NCBI GenBank assembly: GCA_002499585.1
Contig: DAMH01000006.1
Span: 1 to 6,680 of the forward strand
Length of the DNA: 6,680 nt
Direction: 5' to 3'
Origin: Euryarchaeota archaeon UBA552
GTDB lineage: Archaea > Thermoplasmatota > Poseidoniia > Poseidoniales > Thalassarchaeaceae
This document shows, piece after piece, positions 1 through 5,237 of the stretch. Position 1 is the first letter of the stretch. Each line of letters opens with the position of its first letter. The notes under the pieces were generated by a model, which was given only the letters and a program-made list of their open reading frames with translations, did not search any database and had not been told where the DNA came from. A program made the position numbers and the translations under genes.

Positions 1-749
1 CCGATGTCTATCCTACCCGATACGATATCTTGCTCAGCGGGTTTGAGATCTGTAATCTGTACATCACCGACACCGCTGCCATCATTCCATTTCACCGTGG
101 CGGTGGACCCTGTGAGATCGATGACCTCCCCGAAGTCATATTCCTGGGGAGCGGCGGAATGGGCATGCACAAGATCGAACTCTGTGGGTTCGGTGGTTTC
201 TTGGCGTGGGAGTGCTGCAAGTCCTCCGACCTCTATTTCTCCGCCGTACCCATGCCATTCATCGCCTTTTGATGCGGTATCGAGTACATTCACCCTTGTT
301 TCGGTCGTCATGTGAAGGCAATCGTTCGGACAGGCCTTTACACATGCCTTGCATGCTGTGCATGTTTCCCAGATTATTCCGATTCTTCCGTTGTATTCTC
401 CTGGGACGAAGAGCCACGGCTCAAGATCTTCCAGTCTCTCGTACGGATACATCACAGTCACGGGTCTTTCTACAAATGGCATGACCTCACTTGCCTCACG
501 ATCCGCGGCGTATGAGCCTGAGTCGGTCCATTTCGTCGATACGTGATCAGAACCTATTCTCTGTTCTGTGAAGCCGTCTGTCATAATGACTCTCTTATTG
601 TGGTAATCATTGTGCAGGAAGGGCAATCGACCGATCAGGGGTATGGTCCTGAGTGCGGTTTTCAGGGTTATCCACATGGGCCTTATCACAAGGTTCCTGA
701 AATTGGGCTGGGCATGTGGGTGGCCGCTTCTGAAGTCGTAGTGCTCCAT
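1..749 (-). CDS. nuoI: NADH-quinone oxidoreductase (complex I) subunit I, partial, with N-terminal extension and inter-cluster insertion
   Basis: NuoI (TYKY/Nqo9 family) carries the two [4Fe-4S] clusters N6a and N6b that pass electrons to N2. The frame runs uninterrupted from ATG 747-749 off the left edge; 249 full codons are visible. 'RPVTVMYP' (95-102), 'RIGIIWETC' (122-130) and the first ferredoxin motif Cys130, Cys133, Cys136, Cys140-Pro are clear family landmarks. An amphipathic helix at about 17-42 matches the membrane-surface helix of NuoI, but the stretch before 'VTVMYP' is about 100 residues, not the usual 25-35. The second CxxCxxCxxxCP motif normally follows after about 30-35 residues, yet 110 residues pass without it before the window ends. 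Residues about 205-237 look like a small SH3/Tudor-like barrel (pattern G-E-V, T-A-T-V-K-W-x-D-G, L-K-P). The visible end, 'GRIDI', resembles the stretch normally just before the second motif, which should therefore lie just outside. Strong Shine-Dalgarno site upstream. Confidence 0.93.
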   Translation of the reverse strand, partial: MEHYDFRSGHPHAQPNFRNLVIRPMWITLKTALRTIPLIGRLPFLHNDYHNKRVIMTDGFTEQRIGSDHVSTKWTDSGSYAADREASEVMPFVERPVTVMYPYERLEDLEPWLFVPGEYNGRIGIIWETCTACKACVKACPNDCLHMTTETRVNVLDTASKGDEWHGYGGEIEVGGLAALPRQETTEPTEFDLVHAHSAAPQEYDFGEVIDLTGSTATVKWNDGSGVGDVQITDLKPAEQDIVSGRIDI

Positions 750-751
750 TA

Positions 752-2275
752 CTAGTCCCTCCTTCCTGGATAGGCCTTGTCAAGGGTCTGTGTGTGGTAT
801 ATCCTGTTGGAGTTTTCAAGTGCTTCCTTGTCTTCGTCTATCGCTAGCACTACGAAGACCAGTATGCTGCCAATTGTCATGAGGGGTGCCAGCCATATGG
901 GCCATGAACCGTTCCACAGTGCAACTCTCATGACCATAGCCATTGCGAGGTTCACGAGAGAGAGGGGCAGCAGGTACCTCCAACCAAACTCTAGTATCTG
1001 ATCTGTCCTGATTCTGTGTAGTGAGGCTCGAACCCAGACGAATAGCGCGAACATGAGGTAAGCCTTGATCAGAAGTATTCCTATCCCGGGTGTGACATTG
1101 GCCAGGAGGCTGAAGATTCCGCCCAAGATAGGCAATGAGACCAAAGTGTCCTGGAAAGGTAGCTCCCAACCTCCGAGGAAGAAGAGTGCAAAGAGGATGC
1201 AAGCGGCATATGCGCGCATCATCTCGACAGCAAACATCAGCCCCCACCTTATTCCGCCGTACTCGGTCCACCAACCTTCCACGAGCTCGGCTTCTGCCTC
1301 TGGCATGTCAAAGGGGATTCTTTCGACTTCAGCTATCATAGTGACAATGAAGAGGACGGCGCCCAAAGGCAAGAGGAACACGTTCCATGTGTTTGAGGAT
1401 TGTATCTGGAAGTCCACGATCTCAATGATGTTGAATGAGCCGCTCAAAACTGCTATTCCCAGTACAGTCACCAGCAGAGGAATTTCGTACGCAGTCAGCT
1501 GTGCAGCGGATCTCATTCCCCCGATGAGTGTGTATTTGTTGTTGGACGCCCACCCGGCAAAGAACACTCCAAGTGGCGCGACACCAAATATCGCCATCAT
1601 GAATATCAGAGACAAATCAGGATTTGCAGCCCATATGTGAGGTCCGAACGGTACGAATGCATAGACCATTACCGTGGTTGAAATTATTATGACTGGAGCA
1701 ACCTCAAAGACGAGCCTGTCTGCTTTCTCAGGGACGATGTGGGCTTTCGTGTTGAATTTCACGAAATCCGCGACCGCTGCGACAAAACCTGGAAGCATGA
1801 ACCAAATCCCGTGATAGCCTCGGTCTCCCACTCTGGTGACGGATTTGGTGTGGTGATCATTTCCAAAATTTTTGTTCAGGGCCCTGTTCAGGGCGCCGAT
1901 TGGTGCACCTAAGCCCAAGGGAAGTGTAGACCACCACTCTCCAGCTGTGACGCCTCCCTCACCAACCCACAAACTTCTGGCACTCATTGTGTTGCCGAAT
2001 CTATCCATGAGTCGACCGATAAATTTCCTTTCGATGTAGGGCACGACAATCAAGGTGATCATCATGGTTGCAAACACTATTGTGCACATCACTGAAGTGA
2101 AAATGAATGTATGAAGTCCTGACTGAATTGAAGAAAAGCCCTCTTGGAGGTTAATTGAACCCAGTGGGCCCAGCGGTATATCCGATGAGGGCATCAAATT
2201 TCGGGTTTGGTTTAGGCTCCAGCCTATGATGGAGTCCATCCACCCCCTTACATCGAGCCAATCACTGCTTGCCAT
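752..2275 (-). CDS. nuoH: NADH-quinone oxidoreductase (complex I) subunit H, enlarged
   Basis: NuoH (ND1/Nqo8 family) joins the peripheral and membrane arms and lines the quinone channel and the first proton path. At 507 residues it is clearly longer than the usual 320-430. Eight or so membrane helices are visible, the first at about 57-80 and the last at about 457-478. Family motifs are intact: 'YIERKFIGR' at 80-88, 'GWASNNKYTLIGGMRSAAQ' at 241-259, 'YEIPL' at 263-267, and the acidic quinone-channel loop 'ERIPFDMPEAEAELVEG' at 318-334 followed by 'TEYGGIRWG'. The extra length is in two places. About 55 mostly polar residues precede helix 1. A segment at about 97-147 splits the loop that normally reads R-x-G-P-N-x-V-G-P, rich in Gly, Trp and Ala and containing His141-His142. 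The start is supported by AGGTGA 9 bases upstream. The gene ends 2 bases before nuoI. Confidence 0.96.
   Translation of the reverse strand: MASSDWLDVRGWMDSIIGWSLNQTRNLMPSSDIPLGPLGSINLQEGFSSIQSGLHTFIFTSVMCTIVFATMMITLIVVPYIERKFIGRLMDRFGNTMSARSLWVGEGGVTAGEWWSTLPLGLGAPIGALNRALNKNFGNDHHTKSVTRVGDRGYHGIWFMLPGFVAAVADFVKFNTKAHIVPEKADRLVFEVAPVIIISTTVMVYAFVPFGPHIWAANPDLSLIFMMAIFGVAPLGVFFAGWASNNKYTLIGGMRSAAQLTAYEIPLLVTVLGIAVLSGSFNIIEIVDFQIQSSNTWNVFLLPLGAVLFIVTMIAEVERIPFDMPEAEAELVEGWWTEYGGIRWGLMFAVEMMRAYAACILFALFFLGGWELPFQDTLVSLPILGGIFSLLANVTPGIGILLIKAYLMFALFVWVRASLHRIRTDQILEFGWRYLLPLSLVNLAMAMVMRVALWNGSWPIWLAPLMTIGSILVFVVLAIDEDKEALENSNRIYHTQTLDKAYPGRRD
757..764 (-). promoter_or_regulatory. Strong ribosome-binding site of nuoI
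   Basis: AAGGAGGG lies 7 bases before the ATG at 747-749 and inside the last codons of nuoH. It is the strongest such site in the window and shows that the unusually long NuoI N-terminus is translated. Confidence 0.8.
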
Positions 2276-2284
2276 GCTAACTTC

Positions 2285-2290
2285 TCACCT
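2285..2290 (-). promoter_or_regulatory. Ribosome-binding site of nuoH
   Basis: AGGTGA overlaps the nuoD TGA stop codon completely and lies 9 bases before the nuoH ATG. It supports the long NuoH N-terminus over later internal methionines. Confidence 0.6.
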
Positions 2291-3421
2291 ATCTGTTTCC
2301 CCTATGCATGGGTCAAATGATCCCATTATCGCTGGTATGTCTGCGACTTTGTAGCCTATCATGCATTTTGATGCATATGGTATGGTAATGAACATGGGCG
2401 ACCTTATGGATACTCGATAGGGGTTTTTTCCCCTGCCCTCTCCTCCACCAACTATGTGGAACATCGACTCGCCCCTGCTGTCTTCGAAGTGGTGTGATCC
2501 GAATGTCCCCTCTGGGGCTCTGGATGGGGCTTTGGCTATGATTGCGGGATCTTTTGGCTCATAGTGGGTTTCGGCTCCGCCGGGCATTCTGTCCAACGCC
2601 TCTAGAACCATGTTGGCGGACTCGACCATCTCGGTCACCCTCACCCTGTAACGATCGTAGCAATCTGCCCCCTTGATCGACGATCGCTCTACGGCAGGCG
2701 CCCAGTCCAGTTCAGAGTATACCGAGTATGGATGGGCCCACCTGACATCGTAGTCTACTCCTGCGGCTCTTACATTGGGCCCTGTAACGCCATGGTTGAT
2801 CATTTCTTCTGCCTTAGTGTAACCGACCCCTTGGGTCCTAACAAGGAAGACGGTGCTCTCGTCAAACAGAGATTCGTACTCTTGTATTCTCTGTTTAAAT
2901 AACTCGAGTTTCGCCCTAGCCCGCTGGGCGAAACCGTATGGTAAATCTCGTTTGACACCCCCTATTCTCGGGAAATTGTAATGCATCCTTGAACCGCCGA
3001 GTTCCTGAAGCAGATCCATCATCATCTCTCGTTCTCTTAGGCACCACACCATGATAGACAGATTTCCTATGTCCGGGCCGTACGCTCCGAGCCACATCAG
3101 ATGGCTAGCGATTCTTTGTAACTCTACAGCGATGAGCCTGATGTACTCAGCTCTTTCAGGCACCTCCACCTCCAGCAAGTCCTCTACGGCGTAGATGTAA
3201 GCGTGGGACCATGTGTTCGCACTTGCGTAGCATAGCCTGTCACAGTAAGTTGTTATTTGCGTGAAGTCCCTTGACTCACAGATTTTTTCAACGCCTCGGT
3301 GTATGAAGCCCAAATCTGGTTCTGTGTCGACGACTGTCTCGCCGTCTACCTTGACCTTGAGGGTCCAAAGACCGTGTGTCATTGGGTGTTGAGGGCCCAT
3401 TGAAATCCACATCTCAGCCAT
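2285..3421 (-). CDS. nuoD: NADH-quinone oxidoreductase (complex I) subunit D, quinone-site subunit
   Basis: NuoD (49 kDa/Nqo4 family) forms the quinone headgroup pocket with NuoB. With the ATG at 3419-3421 the protein has 378 residues; a GTG nine bases upstream would add three. The N-terminus carries the hallmark 'GPQHPMTHG' (9-17), whose second His corresponds to the quinone-binding His. 'GFIHRGVEKI' (38-47) and 'TYCDRLCY' (58-65) follow; Tyr65 matches the headgroup-binding Tyr, although the residue before it is Cys where many homologues have Asp. 'GPNVRAAGVDYDVR', 'PGG', 'EAPEG'-like 'RAPEGTFG' and the 'PSRAPEG' loop occur in family order, and the chain ends in 'GETDR', matching the usual G-E-x-D-R terminus. 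The CxxC motifs of group 4 [NiFe] hydrogenase large subunits are absent, so this is a complex I subunit and not a hydrogenase. nuoH follows after 9 bases, with no nuoE/F/G between. Confidence 0.96.
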   Translation of the reverse strand: MAEMWISMGPQHPMTHGLWTLKVKVDGETVVDTEPDLGFIHRGVEKICESRDFTQITTYCDRLCYASANTWSHAYIYAVEDLLEVEVPERAEYIRLIAVELQRIASHLMWLGAYGPDIGNLSIMVWCLREREMMMDLLQELGGSRMHYNFPRIGGVKRDLPYGFAQRARAKLELFKQRIQEYESLFDESTVFLVRTQGVGYTKAEEMINHGVTGPNVRAAGVDYDVRWAHPYSVYSELDWAPAVERSSIKGADCYDRYRVRVTEMVESANMVLEALDRMPGGAETHYEPKDPAIIAKAPSRAPEGTFGSHHFEDSRGESMFHIVGGGEGRGKNPYRVSIRSPMFITIPYASKCMIGYKVADIPAIMGSFDPCIGETDR

Positions 3422-3426
3422 ACCTG

Positions 3427-3433
3427 TCACCTC
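3427..3433 (-). promoter_or_regulatory. Ribosome-binding site that decides the nuoD start
   Basis: GAGGTGA begins within the nuoC TGA stop codon and lies 5 bases before an ATG at 3419-3421. An upstream in-frame GTG at 3428-3430 lies inside this site and so is unlikely to be the initiator. Confidence 0.75.
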
Positions 3434-4094
3434 ACTTTACTCGTCCTGCGTCGGGAGCCTTTCTCAGGAAGCCCTGAGCATCATCGTACATTTCTTCGAA
3501 CCCGTGGTAGCGCAGCTTGTGTTGTTTCTGGAGCGGGTGGTATCCCGGTGGGGTCTCATGAGGGTTCAGGACCCGTCTCATCCCCCTGTGTCCATCGAAA
3601 TCAATACCAACAAGGTCCCAGGTCTCCTTTTCATTCCAGTCTGCGCCTATCCATATGTCTTGCACGGATGCCACTGAAGGGGTCCTGGTCTCCGGTATAG
3701 CGATGTTCACCTGGACCTCTATGGGTACGTCTTTACCACTGAGGTCTCTTGTATCGGTGATGTTTGGAGTGATGGTCGAACCATTGGGGGAAATCTTAGG
3801 GTCGATGACTCCTGTCCTGAGAAAATGATACACTACTTCCCAGTTTTTTTCAGCTGATTCTGGCCAGTGTATACCTGTGATCATTGAGCAATAATCAATG
3901 TGATGATCGTACTTCATGCACTCTGCGAGTTCCCTCCAGGATTCCGGTGAGCAATTGATGTAGGCTATGTGGCGTGTCTGAGTGCCGTTGTTTTTGGTCA
4001 AAATTTCGGCCTCTACGCCTTCTATCTGAGAGAGGTCCTCCAAAATTTGCAGAACAGCCTCTTTTTGGCTTTCAGCACTTACTCTCTTACCCAA
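3432..4094 (-). CDS. nuoC: NADH-quinone oxidoreductase (complex I) subunit C
   Basis: NuoC (30 kDa subunit/Nqo5 family) is a structural subunit of the peripheral arm that packs against NuoD and NuoI and carries no cofactor. The protein has 220 residues. The C-terminal family signature is unmistakable: 'ADWNEKETWDLVGIDFDGH' at 151-169, 'RRVL' at 173-176, and 'GYHPLQKQH' near 184-192. The N-terminal alpha/beta domain shows 'DYCSMITGIHW' (67-77), matching the family's strand before the 'VVYHFL' segment. Between that segment and 'IEVQVNI' (125-131) there are about 30 residues rich in Ser, Thr, Asn and Asp where most homologues have a short turn, so I read it as an insertion. Translation starts at TTG, chosen because of the GAGGTG 5 bases upstream. 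NuoC is a separate gene here, not fused to NuoD as in enterobacteria. The reading frame is intact. Confidence 0.95.
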   Translation of the reverse strand: MGKRVSAESQKEAVLQILEDLSQIEGVEAEILTKNNGTQTRHIAYINCSPESWRELAECMKYDHHIDYCSMITGIHWPESAEKNWEVVYHFLRTGVIDPKISPNGSTITPNITDTRDLSGKDVPIEVQVNIAIPETRTPSVASVQDIWIGADWNEKETWDLVGIDFDGHRGMRRVLNPHETPPGYHPLQKQHKLRYHGFEEMYDDAQGFLRKAPDAGRVK

Positions 4095-4099
4095 ATTAA

Positions 4100-4105
4100 C
4101 ACCTC
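4100..4105 (-). promoter_or_regulatory. Ribosome-binding site that fixes the TTG start of nuoC
   Basis: GAGGTG sits 5 bases before a TTG codon and just after the nuoB stop. No ATG or GTG is placed at a suitable distance in the nuoC frame, so this site is the main reason for accepting TTG as the initiator. Confidence 0.7.
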
Positions 4106-4107
4106 AA

Positions 4108-4704
4108 TCAATCATCGCCAAGTATCAACGGGGCATCAACTTCTAACCTGTTCTCACTGGGTACGGCTCCAATTCTGATTATCTTTTGTCTTAGTTTAGC
4201 GAACCCGTCTATTAGGGCCTCCGGGCGGGGTGGGCAGCCGGGGATGTAGACATCAACGGGTATCACTGTGTCAACTCCCTCCAAAATGTTGTACGACTGG
4301 AAATACGGACCCCCTGATATGGCGCATTCGCCCATCGCAATGCACCATTTTGGCTCAGGCATTTGTTCCCAGAGCCTAACAAGTGGATCTGCGAATTTCT
4401 TGCTGACTGGGCCGTTCACTAACAAAACGTCGCATTGGCGCGGACTGGATCTGAAGAATACTCCGAATCGCTCAGCGTCAAAGCGGCTGGCGCCCGCTGC
4501 AGCCATTTCCAAAGCGCAGCACTTTATGCCCAAGTGGAGGGGGAACAGGGATTTCCTCTGTCCCCAATTAAAGAAGCGCCCGGCAAGGATCCCGATTACA
4601 TCCTTTATTTTTGATGCCTTCAACGCCTCGTCGGTAACATGTCCTACCGTATCCACCAGTATCCTGCTGTTGAAGATGGAGAAGTTTTGATTATCGTCAG
4701 CCAT
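4108..4704 (-). CDS. nuoB: NADH-quinone oxidoreductase (complex I) subunit B, N2 cluster carrier
   Basis: NuoB (PSST/Nqo6 family) holds iron-sulfur cluster N2, the last electron carrier before quinone, in the peripheral arm next to NuoD and NuoH. The protein has 198 residues, close to the usual length. All four expected N2 ligands are visible: the adjacent pair Cys62-Cys63 in 'GIKCCALEM', Cys127 in 'MGECAISGG', and Cys157 in 'IPGCPPRPEAL'. The segment 'FGVFFRSSPRQCDVLLV' (80-96) matches the family core, with the conserved 'RxSPRQ(A/C)D' stretch. The N-terminal 35 residues are polar and poorly conserved; the amphipathic quinone-site region follows. The ATG start is supported by a GAGGTGA 4 bases upstream. 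Nothing essential is missing, so this subunit looks functional and is the most ordinary member of the operon. Confidence 0.97.
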   Translation of the reverse strand: MADDNQNFSIFNSRILVDTVGHVTDEALKASKIKDVIGILAGRFFNWGQRKSLFPLHLGIKCCALEMAAAGASRFDAERFGVFFRSSPRQCDVLLVNGPVSKKFADPLVRLWEQMPEPKWCIAMGECAISGGPYFQSYNILEGVDTVIPVDVYIPGCPPRPEALIDGFAKLRQKIIRIGAVPSENRLEVDAPLILGDD

Positions 4705-4708
4705 TCTC

Positions 4709-4715
4709 TCACCTC
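4709..4715 (-). promoter_or_regulatory. Ribosome-binding site of nuoB
   Basis: GAGGTGA lies 4 bases before the nuoB ATG and begins inside the TGA stop codon of nuoA. This places the ribosome leaving nuoA directly on the nuoB start and suggests translational coupling. Confidence 0.75.
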
Positions 4716-5172
4716 AAATGTAAATTCTTCCCCTCTTGCGGAATACATGCCAAACTCCCAGACTCATCAGCAGGACGAATATCGTCATGGTGGCTAGCGC
4801 TCCAATGACTCTCGACTGATCCAGATCTGTGTCGATAGCTACAATTCCTCCAAATGCAAGGAACATGAAGGCGATGTCGAAGACGAGGAATATGATGGCG
4901 TACCAATAATACTGGAAGTGGAAATTAATGTGCGCTTCACCCAAGGGTTCGGCACCGCACTCGTAGGTTGAAGCAGCCCTTGGGTACAAGGTGTGATCCC
5001 GGTTGTATCCGGGGAGTAGGATCGATCTGACCTTCGTCCGATCATTGGGGTCTTCGATCGGCCTCAAAAAATAAGATGCTATGAACGCACCAACGGGAAA
5101 ACCGATGCCTACAAGCGTCATAATCGCAAATGCCAGATACGCCTCCGTAACTGTATCCATCGGCACCACCAC
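4714..5172 (-). CDS. nuoA: NADH-quinone oxidoreductase (complex I) subunit A
   Basis: This small membrane subunit (ND3 family) helps form the quinone channel and links the membrane arm to the peripheral arm. It has 152 residues and three predicted membrane helices: about 13-36, 88-110 and 123-144. The family signature is clear: LRP at the end of helix 1, then 'YECGAEP' at 70-76 with Cys72, the equivalent of the ND3 loop cysteine, then a hydrophobic helix containing FD at 98-99. Two oddities are visible. Residue 101, two after the Asp, is Ala (codon 4870-4872), whereas the family nearly always has Glu (FDxE). The loop between helices 1 and 2 is also roughly 20 residues longer than usual. The start is uncertain: three GTG codons in a row precede an in-frame ATG at 5158-5160. 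I chose the first GTG because a GGTGG lies 4 bases upstream; the ATG would give 148 residues. The gene ends 9 bases before nuoB. Confidence 0.93.
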   Translation of the reverse strand: MVVPMDTVTEAYLAFAIMTLVGIGFPVGAFIASYFLRPIEDPNDRTKVRSILLPGYNRDHTLYPRAASTYECGAEPLGEAHINFHFQYYWYAIIFLVFDIAFMFLAFGGIVAIDTDLDQSRVIGALATMTIFVLLMSLGVWHVFRKRGRIYI

Positions 5173-5237
5173 TAACCCACCGGGGGGCTACGATACTTTC
5201 CAGCCGAAAAACCTCCATAAACCCATCTAACAGATTA
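5173..5237 (-). other. Intergenic gap before nuoA, possible operon promoter or leader
   Basis: This 65-base gap is the largest non-coding stretch in the window and separates the surface-protein stop codon from nuoA. Read on the minus strand it contains a TTTATGG stretch near 5215-5221, which is only a weak match to an archaeal TATA box, and a GGTTTTT run just downstream that could act as a weak T-rich terminator. I see no convincing hairpin or operator. If the nuo operon has its own promoter, it is either here or in the 3' end of the upstream gene. Confidence 0.25.

Noticed and set aside
1..299. Possible frameshift or decay in NuoI, suggested by the missing second cysteine motif
   Set aside because: The frame is open to the window edge with ordered beta-strand-like sequence and a family-like segment at its end. 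The missing motif is better explained by an insertion plus the window boundary.
816..1274. Minus-strand open frame of 152 codons
   Set aside because: It lies inside nuoH in another frame and gives an Arg- and His-rich product with no membrane helices or family resemblance.
1065..1640. Plus-strand open frame of 191 codons
   Set aside because: It is fully antisense to well-conserved NuoH motifs, has no recognisable domain or ribosome-binding site, and its composition is that of a reverse reading of membrane helices.
2285..3421. Group 4 [NiFe] hydrogenase or formate hydrogenlyase-type large subunit
   Set aside because: The N- and C-terminal CxxC metal-binding motifs are absent, the quinone-site His and Tyr are present, and nuoA is in the operon.
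4268..4690. Plus-strand open frame of 140 codons
   Set aside because: It is entirely antisense to nuoB, whose ligand cysteines and family core are all present on the other strand.
5181..5190. Short C/G-rich run before nuoA as a hairpin or operator
   Set aside because: I could not find a stem with a matching second arm of convincing length, so it is reported only as part of the intergenic gap.
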